From Thermocaproicibacter sp002397355 (GTDB taxonomy: Bacteria; Bacillota; Clostridia; Oscillospirales; Acutalibacteraceae): 11,715 nt of DNA. The position numbers and the translations under genes are program-made. Positions 1 through 6,465 of the stretch are shown here, in pieces (position 1 is the stretch's first letter; each line of letters begins with the position of its first letter). The stretch is from positions 1-11,715 of the forward strand of contig DAISNS010000063.1 in assembly GCA_036830905.1 (NCBI GenBank), in the 5' to 3' direction. The notes beneath the pieces are model-generated. The model saw only the letters and a list, made by a program, of their open reading frames with translations, was not told the origin of the DNA and did not search any database.

Positions 1-67
1 CCGGCCAGGTGCGGTCCGGCAGCGGGATCGGCCGGAACGGATGATACTTTTTACAACCCTGATACAT
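1..67 (-). CDS. leuA: 2-isopropylmalate synthase, N-terminal fragment cut by the window edge
   Basis: Only the first 22 codons are inside the window; the gene continues past the left edge. The ATG at 67-65 opens a frame containing KYHPFRPIPLPDRTWP, which matches my memory of the start of the long-form (type 2, about 550-residue) 2-isopropylmalate synthases. That enzyme condenses acetyl-CoA with 2-oxoisovalerate, the committed step of leucine synthesis in the cytoplasm. The start is supported by GGGAAAGGAG at 87-78, 10 nt upstream. A T-box leader with a probable leucine (CUC) specifier lies immediately upstream, which independently fits a leucine gene. The identification rests on a short N-terminal motif plus this context. 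Another leucine-linked gene is the main alternative, but the P-L-P-D-R-T-W-P signature argues for LeuA. Confidence 0.82.
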   Translation of the reverse strand, partial: MYQGCKKYHPFRPIPLPDRTWP

Positions 68-85
68 AAAACAAGCACTCCTTTC

Positions 86-105
86 CCAGCCTTTCGAAAG
101 GCTGG
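86..105. repeat. 20-bp perfect palindrome abutting the leuA ribosome binding site
   Basis: The 20 bp at 86-105 read the same on both strands (CCAGCCTTT, central CG, AAAGGCTGG). On the leuA transcript this can form a stem of 8 bp with a UCGA loop. Its 3' arm ends in the GG that begins the Shine-Dalgarno stretch GGGAAAGGAG (87-78). It lies downstream of the T-box terminator, so it would be present only on read-through mRNA. It may stabilise the message 5' end or tune ribosome access; the role is inference. Confidence 0.7.
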
Positions 106-214
106 CGAAAACTTCAACGAAGCCGGAAACGGGATCTGCGAAAGAAACGGCTTTCCCCCTCTTTCTCCGCAAAGCCGGTTCCCGGGAATCCCTCGAAAGC
201 GGAAGGGAAGTTTT

Positions 215-257
215 AAAACAAAAAGCCCCGAACACAGCATCCGACTGTGTTCGGGGC
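215..257 (-). terminator. T-box intrinsic terminator upstream of leuA
   Basis: On the minus strand a perfect 13-bp stem (GCCCCGAACACAG paired with CTGTGTTCGGGGC, 257-245 and 237-225) with a 7-nt loop is followed by TTTTTGTTTT (224-215). It lies just 3' of the T-box sequence, whose antiterminator pairing would compete with the 5' arm. This is the premature terminator that uncharged tRNA is expected to disable. Confidence 0.93.
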
Positions 258-500
258 GAAATTGCTTTCGCGGTACCACCCAAAATTCGGTTCACGGGGA
301 ACCCTCGGCAGGCCTCCGGCAAGGCCCCGGCCTTTAACGCTGCCGCTGCGGCCGCCTCTGCGCCTTCCGGCATCGAGCGCGGCGGCTCCGGGATGAGCTA
401 TGCGCGAAGATCGGACTGCCGGGCTTTCACCGCCCGCCGGCTCTCTGGAAGTTCCGGAAATCGCCTTATTCCCTTCATCGCCTTTTGCGGATATGAAATT
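215..500 (-). promoter_or_regulatory. T-box riboswitch leader, probable leucine (CUC) specifier, controlling leuA
   Basis: The minus-strand transcript carries the T-box signature GGGUGGUACCGCG at 281-269, immediately before a 13-bp terminator hairpin. Upstream are Stem I features: GAUGAAGGGAAUAAG at 479-465, the AGAGAG element near 445-440, and the distal loop GGUGAAAGCC near 431-422. The 3' side of the specifier loop reads AUAGCUCAUCCCGGAGC. By analogy with other T-boxes the codon before A-UCC-CGGAGC is CUC (397-395), which is leucine and would be read by tRNA-Leu(GAG). In this family, uncharged tRNA pairs with the specifier and the UGGU bulge, stabilises the antiterminator and lets transcription continue. 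The specifier assignment is inference, supported by the leuA start 148 nt after the terminator. Confidence 0.93.
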
Positions 501-506
501 TTATCT

Positions 507-536
507 ATTATATTCCACGGAACACCGGTTTGTCAA
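507..536 (-). promoter_or_regulatory. Sigma-A promoter of the T-box/leuA transcript
   Basis: TTGACA at 536-531 and TATAAT at 512-507 are both perfect consensus boxes, separated by 18 bp, and read toward the T-box leader. The expected transcription start is near 500. The TGA stop of the upstream phosphatase gene (535-533) lies within the -35 hexamer, so the two units abut with no spacer. Confidence 0.9.
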
Positions 537-1258
537 CCGCTGTTTTTATTTTTTTCCGCCCCGTCTTTCCCGAACGCCTTCTCCGCCGCCTCCCGCGCAA
601 GGTCGATCATCATGATGCCGCCGTCCTCCCGGCGCCCGCCCCGGTCCGGAACCTTCGCGTAGACCTCGCAGACCTTCGAGCGCATCCAGAGGCCGGGCGT
701 GACGCGCACGGAATAGCCGCAGCCGGTCTCCGTCATCCAGTCGTAGAATTTCGCCCGCGGCAGGCCGTAGGCCGTCAGGATGGACATCAGCGCGCCGCCG
801 TGCGCCACGACGACGGACGACGCGACGCCGGAGGTCATCATGCCCTGAACGATGCGCTCGAACGCAGCGCAGACGCGCCGCATCATCTCCGCGCCGCTCT
901 CGCCCCCGGGCGGGACGACTTCTTTCCCCTGCCCCGACACCCAGCGGGCGAAAGCGGGGTCCCGCGCCGCGATCTCCCGCGCCGTCTTCCCCTCCCAAGC
1001 GCCGAAATCGCACTCGCGCAGGCCGGGCATCAGCGTCACTTCCGCCTGCGGGTAAAGGATCCGCATCGTCTGCTCGCAGCGTTTCTGCGGGCTGGTGAAG
1101 TACGCCTGCGCCCGGGGATATTCATACCGCGCGGCAAGGGCCTTCAGGCGGCGCGCCCCCGCTTCGGAAAGCGGCAGGTCGCTGCTGCCGACATAGCGTC
1201 CCTCCTCGTTGCCGAGCGTCGCTCCGTGGCGGATCAGATGGATCACATAGGACTGCAT
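533..1258 (-). CDS. Histidine phosphatase family protein (CobC/phosphoglycerate mutase-like)
   Basis: This is a 241-residue cytoplasmic phosphatase of the histidine (RHG) superfamily. The ATG at 1258-1256 was chosen because GGGAG lies 9-10 nt upstream and the family begins right there. A longer frame reaching 1444 adds 62 unconserved residues that run through the divergent promoter. Visible motifs are LIRHGAT (nucleophile His11), GRYVGSSDLPLSEAG, TSPQKR (Arg60), LRECDFGAWEG (acid Glu82), PPGGES and VVAHGG (His153). GRYxGSxDxPLSE and ExDFGxWEG are typical of alpha-ribazole-5'-phosphate phosphatase (CobC, cobalamin assembly) and of general sugar-phosphate phosphatases. No cobalamin gene is nearby, so the substrate is undecided. 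The last 30 or so residues are polar and look like a non-catalytic tail. The gene is divergent from the XRE regulator. I see no strong promoter for it. Confidence 0.9.
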   Translation of the reverse strand: MQSYVIHLIRHGATLGNEEGRYVGSSDLPLSEAGARRLKALAARYEYPRAQAYFTSPQKRCEQTMRILYPQAEVTLMPGLRECDFGAWEGKTAREIAARDPAFARWVSGQGKEVVPPGGESGAEMMRRVCAAFERIVQGMMTSGVASSVVVAHGGALMSILTAYGLPRAKFYDWMTETGCGYSVRVTPGLWMRSKVCEVYAKVPDRGGRREDGGIMMIDLAREAAEKAFGKDGAEKNKNSG

Positions 1259-1342
1259 GCAAAAGCTCCCTTTCCGCCGCAAATGTGCCCGGGGACCTAA
1301 ATACGGAAACAAAGCGCCCGCATCGGCACGATATATAGCGGC

Positions 1343-1371
1343 TTTACAAAACGTTATATTTGTTATATGAT
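1343..1371 (+). promoter_or_regulatory. Promoter of the XRE regulator gene
   Basis: TTTACA (1343-1348) and TATGAT (1366-1371) are separated by 17 bp in an AT-rich island, reading toward the XRE gene. The expected start is near 1378. Confidence 0.7.
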
Positions 1372-1385
1372 TTACTAGACGTTTT
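1348..1385. promoter_or_regulatory. Inverted repeat spanning the XRE promoter, candidate operator
   Basis: AAAACGT (1348-1354) and ACGTTTT (1379-1385) are 7-bp inverted arms that bracket the spacer and -10 region of the XRE promoter. Between them GTTATAT occurs twice (1353-1359 and 1362-1368), 9 bp apart. XRE proteins commonly bind such sites in their own promoters, so autoregulation and perhaps control of the divergent phosphatase is plausible. This is inference from position and symmetry only. Confidence 0.35.
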
Positions 1386-1415
1386 TTTTCATTCTTCGAC
1401 AGGGGATAGCGGGAA

Positions 1416-2129
1416 ATGAACAACAATTTTGCGCGGATCATCACTCTTTTGCGGAAAGAGCGCGGATACAGTCAGAAAAAGGCGGCGGGCGACCTGGGCA
1501 TCTCCCAGGCGCTGCTCTCGCACTACGAAAAGGGAATCCGCGAGTGCGGGCTCGACTTTGTCGTAAAAGTCGCGGACTACTACAAGGTTTCCAGCGACTA
1601 CCTCCTGGGGAGAACGCCGCAGAGAAGCGGCGCGACCATAACGGTGGAAGACCTTCCGGAGCCGGACGCCGCCGGCCGGGAAAACGTGCTGCACGGCAAA
1701 AGCGGCAGCATGCTGCCCGTGCTGAACAAAAAGCTGCTCGCCAATTCCCTGAACGTCGTTTTCGGGATGCTGCAAAAATACGGCTGCAAATCCCTGACGG
1801 GCGAAATATCGTCGTACCTGAACCTGTGCGTTTACAGGGTTTTCCGCCTGCTGTACTCCGGCAACGCCAAAAACCCGCAGGGCCTTTTCGCCGTGCCTGC
1901 GCGCCAGAGCGGCGGCCGCTCCTGCGCGGCGCAGGAAATCGCGCTCAGCAACGCCGCCTGCCTGCTTTCCGGCGAAAAAGTGGACGATCTGGTCCCCGTC
2001 GGAAAGGGAACCGCGCCGATCTTCTCGCCTGAAAAGCTTTCCTCGGAATATCCGCTCTTCTCCTCTTCCCTCTTCAACCTGGTCCAGAACTCGGAAAACA
2101 GGATGGGCGTGAAACGGACCTCCAAATAA
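1416..2129 (+). CDS. XRE-family helix-turn-helix DNA-binding protein with an uncharacterised C-terminal part
   Basis: A 237-residue protein. Residues 5-65 are a Cro/C1-type (XRE) helix-turn-helix: RIITLLRKERGYSQKKAAGD, then LGISQALLSHYEKGIR, ending with the usual DYYKVSSDYLLGRT. After a linker (about 66-105) there is a region near 105-150 (LANSLNVVFGMLQKY and ISSYLNLCVYRVFRLLY) that looks helical and could mediate dimerisation or ligand sensing. The remainder is low in recognisable motifs. The ATG at 1416 has AGGGGA about 9 nt upstream and a TTTACA-17-TATGAT promoter. The protein is predicted to be cytoplasmic, with no membrane segment. Its gene is divergent from the histidine phosphatase, so it may regulate itself and that gene. 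The DNA-binding domain is secure; targets and signal are unknown. Confidence 0.88.
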   Translation: MNNNFARIITLLRKERGYSQKKAAGDLGISQALLSHYEKGIRECGLDFVVKVADYYKVSSDYLLGRTPQRSGATITVEDLPEPDAAGRENVLHGKSGSMLPVLNKKLLANSLNVVFGMLQKYGCKSLTGEISSYLNLCVYRVFRLLYSGNAKNPQGLFAVPARQSGGRSCAAQEIALSNAACLLSGEKVDDLVPVGKGTAPIFSPEKLSSEYPLFSSSLFNLVQNSENRMGVKRTSK

Positions 2130-2201
2130 AGCCGCCCATTTTTAATTATAGCATGCGGGCGGCCGTTTGAAAACAGCCGTCTCTGCGCTCCGCGGCTCCC
2201 C

Positions 2202-2233
2202 GCCGAACGGGGGACCTGCGTTCCGGCTTTTTT
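2202..2233 (+). terminator. Candidate intrinsic terminator of the XRE gene
   Basis: GCCGAACG (2202-2209) pairs with CGTTCCGGC (2219-2227) with one bulged base, and is followed directly by TTTTTT (2228-2233). It lies 73 nt after the XRE stop codon. The stem is short and imperfect, so confidence is moderate. Confidence 0.5.
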
Positions 2234-2582
2234 CCGCGCCGCCCGGCGGAATTCGTATCCGTTCTGAATTTTTCGTTCCAAATATTCCAATTTGTACTCG
2301 AATTTTCATCCCATCGACGCCTTTTCCGCCGAACGGCCGGCAAAAAAATCGCCTTGAGGGGGAACGGCCCCCGATCGGCCGCTTCCTGCACCGACCGGCA
2401 GGCCCGCCGTTCCGTGCTTTTCCGCTTTCTCCCTTCGAAAACAAGCTCTTTTTCATCCGAGGTTCGGGCCGGATTCGGCAAAAATCAATCCATATCGGAT
2501 TACATACGCTAAAATATCCGTTTTGGATTCGTTTTTCCACGGAAAGCGTCGATTTCCGTGCCGGTTTCGGGCAAACAGGCGA

Positions 2583-2626
2583 AACGGAAAAGGCTCCCGG
2601 GAATCCCCCGCCGGATTCCCGGGAGC
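2583..2626 (-). terminator. Intrinsic terminator of the glg operon
   Basis: A perfect 13-bp stem (GCTCCCGGGAATC at 2626-2614 on the minus strand, GATTCCCGGGAGC at 2605-2593) with an 8-nt loop is followed by CCTTTTCC. It starts 8 nt after the glgA stop. The T-run is short, but the hairpin is very stable. On the opposite strand it is followed by TTTC, so it might also weakly stop converging transcription. Confidence 0.8.
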
Positions 2627-2633
2627 TTTCGGT

Positions 2634-4061
2634 TCAGCCGTTCTTGATGAGATCGCGGTAAAGCCTGATGTATTCTTTGGCCGAGCGTCCCCAGCTGAAA
2701 TCGCAGGCCATCGCGCGTTGGATCAGGATATTCCAGCCCTCCCGGTTCTCGTAGCCCTTGAGCGCGCGCACCACGGCGCCGTACATGTCGCCGCTGTCGT
2801 AGCTGCGGAATGTAAAGCCGTTGCCTTTGCCGTCCCCGCTGTCCTGAACGGAGTCCTTCAGCCCTCCCGTTTCGCGCACCACGGGGATCGCGCCGTAGCG
2901 CAGCGCGATCATCTGCGCCAGGCCGCACGGCTCCGACTTCGACGGCATGAGAAAGACGTCCGACGCGGCGTAGATCTTGTGCGACAGTTCCGGGATGAAG
3001 CCGAAGCAGGCGCAGAGCCTCCCCGGATATTTGGCCTGCATGTTCTTGAAAAAATCCTCGTAGTCCCAGTCGCCGGAACCGAGGAGCACGAACTGCGCGC
3101 CCGAATTCTGCAGGATGCCGTCGAGCGTCTCGCGCACGAGGTCCAGCCCTTTCTGCGGAACAAGGCGCGTCACCATGCCGATGAGCGGCGCGTCGGCCTT
3201 CTGCTCCAGCTTCAGCCGCTTCTGAAGCTCCGTTTTGTTTGCGGCTTTGCCGGAAAAGTCTTCGGCCGTATACCCGGCGTAGAGGTTCGGGTCCGTCTCC
3301 GGATTGTAGAGATTGACGTCGATGCCGTTCAGGATGCCGGAAAGCTTCCACTTCCGCTCCCGGAGGATTCCCTCCAGGCCGTAGGAAAACCAGGGGTCCA
3401 GGATTTCCTGCGCGTAAGTGGGGCTGACCGTCGTGACGCGGTTCGCGCACTCGATGCCCCCTTTCAGCAGGTTGACGCAGTTGCCGTACTCCAGCAGCGG
3501 CGTGGCCGACTGCGGGGTGCCGAGCACGTCCTCGATCAGCTCCCTGCCGTATTTGCCCTGGTACTGGATATTGTGGATGGTCAGGACCGTTTTGATGCCG
3601 CGGAACCAGTCTTTTTCGGCGTAAAACACGCTGTAATAAACCGGCACGAGCGCCGTCTGCCAGTCGTTGCAGTGGATGACGTCCGGCTTGAAGTCCAGGT
3701 ACGGCAGCATCTCGATCACGGCGCGGGAAAAGAAAGCGAAGCGCTCCGCGTCGTCGTAATGGCCGTAGAGGCCGTGGCGCTTGAAATAATACTGGTTGTC
3801 GATGAAGTAATAGATCACCCCGCCCTCGTGCGCCTCGAACACGCCGCAGTACTGCCTGCGCCACGCCACCGGCACGGAAAGGCTGGTCACGAATTTCATT
3901 CCGCCGCGCAGGCTCTGCGGGATGTCCTGGTACAGCGGCATCACGACACGGCAGCCCACCAGCCGCAGCCGCAGCTCCTGGGGGAGCGAACCCGCCACGT
4001 CGGCCAGCCCGCCCGTCGCCGCGAACGGCGCGGCCTCGCTGGTACAGTAAAGGACTTTCAT
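2634..4061 (-). CDS. glgA: Glycogen synthase, ADP-glucose-dependent (GT5)
   Basis: This 475-residue enzyme transfers glucose from ADP-glucose to the non-reducing end of alpha-1,4-glucan in the cytoplasm. The length matches the family (E. coli 477). The ATG at 4061 has AGGAGG 8 nt upstream; the frame stays open to 4136 but the conserved MKVLYCTSEA begins here. The N-terminal GT-B domain has TGGLADVAGSLP (16-27), HCNDWQT (130-136) and TIHNIQYQGKYG (161-172). The C-terminal domain has VTRLVPQKG with Arg299/Lys304, and SEPCGL with Glu377, the residues aligned to E. coli R300, K305 and E377. The oddity is Ala15: E. coli has Lys15 in K-T-G-G-L, implicated in ADP-glucose binding, while this protein reads AATGGLADV. 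All other key residues are intact, so I expect an active enzyme. It is the last gene of the glg operon, 31 nt after glgD. Confidence 0.96.
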   Translation of the reverse strand: MKVLYCTSEAAPFAATGGLADVAGSLPQELRLRLVGCRVVMPLYQDIPQSLRGGMKFVTSLSVPVAWRRQYCGVFEAHEGGVIYYFIDNQYYFKRHGLYGHYDDAERFAFFSRAVIEMLPYLDFKPDVIHCNDWQTALVPVYYSVFYAEKDWFRGIKTVLTIHNIQYQGKYGRELIEDVLGTPQSATPLLEYGNCVNLLKGGIECANRVTTVSPTYAQEILDPWFSYGLEGILRERKWKLSGILNGIDVNLYNPETDPNLYAGYTAEDFSGKAANKTELQKRLKLEQKADAPLIGMVTRLVPQKGLDLVRETLDGILQNSGAQFVLLGSGDWDYEDFFKNMQAKYPGRLCACFGFIPELSHKIYAASDVFLMPSKSEPCGLAQMIALRYGAIPVVRETGGLKDSVQDSGDGKGNGFTFRSYDSGDMYGAVVRALKGYENREGWNILIQRAMACDFSWGRSAKEYIRLYRDLIKNG

Positions 4062-4092
4062 CTTGAAACCCTCCTGTCGCGTATTTCTAAAA

Positions 4093-5208
4093 TCAGACGA
4101 CGCTCCCCTTGGCAATATACATCGGGTAGGATTCAAAGCCGAGAAGGTTGCGCTCGTTCTTGATCAGCACGTTCTTATCCGCGATCACATAGCTCAGGCG
4201 GCAGTCGCTTCCCACGGCGGCGTCCTGAAGCAGCACGCAGTTGTGCACCCTGGTCCCCTTGTCAACGTGGACGCCGCGGAAAAGCACGCTGTTGACGACC
4301 TCGCCCTCGATCACGCAGCCGTCCGACACGATGGAATTGGAGACGGAGGAGCCCAGGCCGTAGCGCGCCGGCATGTTGTCGTGCACCTTGGTGTAGATGG
4401 GGCGGCGCTGGTCGAAAAGCTGCGCGCGCACGTCCGGCAGCATGAGGGCCATATTGGCGTCGAAATACGCGATCTCGGAACAGATGACCTTCGCGAACCC
4501 CTTGAAGTCGTAGGCGTAGATGCGGTAATTTCCGACGTTGCGCTGCAGCAGGTCGCGCTTGAAGTTGGTCATGTTGCGGCTCACGCAGTCCGTGATCAGG
4601 CGGATGAGGAGCTCGCGGCGGATCAGCATCATGTTCAGGCCGTAGCAGCACTCGCCCTTGTTCCCCGGATTGATGAGCATGTCGCAGACGCGGTTGTCCG
4701 GAGCGACGGTGTAGACCGCCGGGTCCGCGAATTCCGCCGGGGGCTTGCCGCAGCGGCAGACGATCGTAATATCCGCCTTGTCCTGGATATGCTGGGAAAG
4801 CACGTCGGCGTAATCGATATTGCAGACGACGTTGCTGTCGGTGATCAGCACGAACTCCTCCCTGGAGTTCTGCAGAAAGGACTGCGCCGAGGAAAGCAGC
4901 TCGATGCGGTCGTTCGGGCTGAACGGCTCCGCGTCGAACGGGGGGAGGATGAACAGGCCCTCGCGCTTGCGGGACAGGTCCCACGATTTTCCGGAGCCGA
5001 GGTGGTCCATCAGGGACTGGAAATTCCGCTTCGTGATGACGCCGACCTTGTTGATGCCGGAATTCACCATGTTGGAGAGCGGGAAATCGATCAGGCAATA
5101 CCGCCCGCCGAACGGAACGGAGCCCATCGTGCGGTTCTCCGTCAGGTCGTGGAGCTGCTCTTCGTGCATATTGGAGAAGATCAGGCCGAGCACATTGTTA
5201 CCGCGCAT
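4093..5208 (-). CDS. glgD: Glucose-1-phosphate adenylyltransferase, GlgD subunit
   Basis: This 371-residue protein is a paralogue of GlgC. The nucleotidyltransferase-like domain begins MRGNNVLGLIFSN and keeps VPFGGRYCLIDFPLSNMVNSGI (residues 31-52). The GGxGxRL nucleotide loop is replaced by SNMHEEQLHDLT (12-23), and the SGDH motif of GlgC is replaced by TDSNVVCNID (123-132). The C-terminal part is a left-handed beta-helix with hexapeptide-like turns (SNSIVSDGCVIEGEVVNSVL and onwards). In Bacillota, GlgD pairs with GlgC in a heterotetramer, with GlgC doing most of the catalysis; that role is known for the family and inferred here. The ATG at 5208 has AGGAGG 9 nt upstream, lying inside the end of glgC. 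The first 11 nt overlap glgC in a different frame, so translation is probably coupled. Confidence 0.95.
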   Translation of the reverse strand: MRGNNVLGLIFSNMHEEQLHDLTENRTMGSVPFGGRYCLIDFPLSNMVNSGINKVGVITKRNFQSLMDHLGSGKSWDLSRKREGLFILPPFDAEPFSPNDRIELLSSAQSFLQNSREEFVLITDSNVVCNIDYADVLSQHIQDKADITIVCRCGKPPAEFADPAVYTVAPDNRVCDMLINPGNKGECCYGLNMMLIRRELLIRLITDCVSRNMTNFKRDLLQRNVGNYRIYAYDFKGFAKVICSEIAYFDANMALMLPDVRAQLFDQRRPIYTKVHDNMPARYGLGSSVSNSIVSDGCVIEGEVVNSVLFRGVHVDKGTRVHNCVLLQDAAVGSDCRLSYVIADKNVLIKNERNLLGFESYPMYIAKGSVV

Positions 5209-6430
5209 TTTTCCGAGCCTCCTGTTCCAGCTTTTCCCTGTCGACCATTTCCTTCGGGCGGATGACGAAGCCTTCCGGAATGGAGCACCCGTCCCCGACG
5301 ACCGCGATTCCCCACGCGTCCTTGTCCTGCACGTCCTCGGGGCGCCTGCCGACGACCGCGTTGCGGCCGACGACGCAGTCCTCCGCCACGATGGCGTACT
5401 GCACCACGGCGCCCGCCTCGACGCGGGTGTTCGGCATGATGATGGAGTCCCGCACCACGGCGCCCGGGGCGATGGTGACGCCCGAGAACAGGACGGAAAA
5501 ATCCACCATGCCGTAAACGTTGCAGCCCTCCGCGACCAGCGCGTTCTGCACCTTCGCGTTTTTAGCGATGTAGTGCGGCGGCATGACCGGGTTGCGGGAA
5601 TAGATCTTCCAGGCGCTTTCGCTCAGGTCGAGAGGGATCTTCGGGTTCAGCAGGTCCATATTGGATTCCCAGAGGCTGTCGATCGTGCCGACGTCCTTCC
5701 AGTAGCCGTCGAAACGGTAGGCGAACATCCGCTCGCCCGCCTTCAGCATGGCGGGAAGGACGTCCTTGCCGAAATCGTTCGAGGACTTCGGGTTCGCCTC
5801 GTCCTCTTCCAGGTATTCGCGCAGTTTGCTCCAGGTGAAAACGTAGATCCCCATGGACGCCTGATTGCTTTTCGGCGCTTTCGGCTTTTCCTCGAACTCG
5901 TAGACGGAGCCGTCCGCGTTCGTATTCATGATGCCGAACCGGCCGGCCTCCTCCATCGGCACCTCGATGACCGCAACGGTGCAGTCGGCCTTCTTCTCCT
6001 TGTGGTAGGCGATCATCTTGGAGTAATCCATTTTGTAGATATGGTCGCCGGAAAGCACGATGACGTAATCCGGGTTATAGCGCTCGATGTACGGGATATT
6101 CTGGTAAATTGCGTTCGCCGTCCCCTTGTACCAGTCCGACCTGCGGCTGCGCTGGTAGGGCGGCAGCACGCGCACGCCGGCGCTGGTGCTGTCCAGGTCC
6201 CAGGGCTGCCCGCTGCCGATGTATTCGTTCAGGACGAGAGGCTGGTACTGCGTCAGCACGCCGACGCATTCGATCCCGGAATTCACGCAGTTGGAAAGCG
6301 GGAAATCGATGATGCGGTACTTTCCTCCGTATGGAACGGCCGGTTTTGCGAGGGTTTTCGTCAAAACGCCGAGCCGGCTTCCCTGACCTCCTGCAAGCAG
6401 CATGGCGACTACTTCTTGTTTCGGCAACAA
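5198..6430 (-). CDS. glgC: Glucose-1-phosphate adenylyltransferase, catalytic GlgC subunit
   Basis: GlgC makes ADP-glucose and pyrophosphate from ATP and glucose-1-phosphate, the committed step of bacterial glycogen synthesis. From the TTG at 6430 the protein has 410 residues, normal for the family. Motifs are EVVAMLLAGGQGSRLGVLT (6-24, nucleotide loop), KPAVPYGGKYRIIDFPLSN (29-47), WYKGTANAI (100-108), VLSGDHIYKMDY (125-136, metal/catalytic Asp129), EFEEKPK (178-184, Lys182) and FDGYWKDVGTI (240-250), followed by a beta-helix with hexapeptide repeats (about 285-390). The conserved protein begins KQEVVAM only a few residues after two consecutive TTG codons (6430, 6427). AAGGA at 6441-6437 fits either, and no ATG lies between it and the conserved start. 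An upstream ATG at 6535 would overlap glgB by 70 nt and add unconserved residues. The spacer from glgB is 35 nt; the 3' end overlaps glgD by 11 nt. Confidence 0.95.
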   Translation of the reverse strand: MLPKQEVVAMLLAGGQGSRLGVLTKTLAKPAVPYGGKYRIIDFPLSNCVNSGIECVGVLTQYQPLVLNEYIGSGQPWDLDSTSAGVRVLPPYQRSRRSDWYKGTANAIYQNIPYIERYNPDYVIVLSGDHIYKMDYSKMIAYHKEKKADCTVAVIEVPMEEAGRFGIMNTNADGSVYEFEEKPKAPKSNQASMGIYVFTWSKLREYLEEDEANPKSSNDFGKDVLPAMLKAGERMFAYRFDGYWKDVGTIDSLWESNMDLLNPKIPLDLSESAWKIYSRNPVMPPHYIAKNAKVQNALVAEGCNVYGMVDFSVLFSGVTIAPGAVVRDSIIMPNTRVEAGAVVQYAIVAEDCVVGRNAVVGRRPEDVQDKDAWGIAVVGDGCSIPEGFVIRPKEMVDREKLEQEARKNAR

Positions 6431-6436
6431 TTGAAT

Positions 6437-6441
6437 TCCTT
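6437..6441 (-). promoter_or_regulatory. Ribosome binding site that decides the TTG start of glgC
   Basis: AAGGA on the minus strand lies 6 nt before TTG 6430-6428 and 9 nt before TTG 6427-6425, in the 35-nt gap after glgB. It has no ATG at a suitable distance. A weak site plus a TTG start could keep GlgC translation below that of GlgD and GlgA, which have AGGAGG with ATG. That consequence is inference. Confidence 0.6.
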
Positions 6442-6465
6442 CTTTCTTCCAAGATTTGAAAAAGC

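Larger units (their letters stand above)
2130..2633. other. 504-nt intergenic region between converging XRE and glg units, no convincing gene
   Basis: The stretch contains the candidate terminators of the two converging units (2202-2233 and 2583-2626). It also has a 7-bp stem with a 19-nt loop just after the XRE stop (GCCGCCC 2131-2137 and GGGCGGC 2157-2163), and a GGGGG/CCCCC hairpin with a 5-nt loop near 2359-2373. A 24-nt imperfect direct repeat beginning TATCCGTT occurs at 2256-2279 and 2515-2538. Minus-strand open frames here (such as 2142-2540) are Arg/Gly-rich, lack a ribosome binding site that I can see, and resemble nothing I recognise. I treat them as chance. Confidence 0.6.

Noticed and set aside
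41..337. A plus-strand 98-codon frame across the T-box leader
   Set aside because: It lies over the T-box terminator and T-box motif on the other strand, and its translation has no recognisable feature.
530..1300. A 256-codon plus-strand frame opposite the histidine phosphatase
   Set aside because: The opposite strand carries all phosphatase motifs; this frame is Arg/His/Ala-rich with no motif.
1259..1415. A minus-strand promoter for the phosphatase near TATATAT (about 1332-1338)
   Set aside because: The -10-like element has no acceptable -35 box at 16-18 bp, so I left it uncalled.
1259..1444. A 62-residue N-terminal extension of the phosphatase frame
   Set aside because: It would run through the divergent promoter and the XRE start, and it precedes the conserved family start, which has its own ribosome binding site.
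2142..2540. A 132-codon minus-strand frame in the intergenic region
   Set aside because: It is rich in Arg, Gly and Pro, has no ribosome binding site or known domain, and crosses hairpins. It is more likely non-coding.
2523..4163. A 546-codon plus-strand open frame antisense to glgA
   Set aside because: It mirrors the codon usage of glgA and spans the glg terminator. The protein is rich in His, Arg, Val and Ala with no family resemblance.
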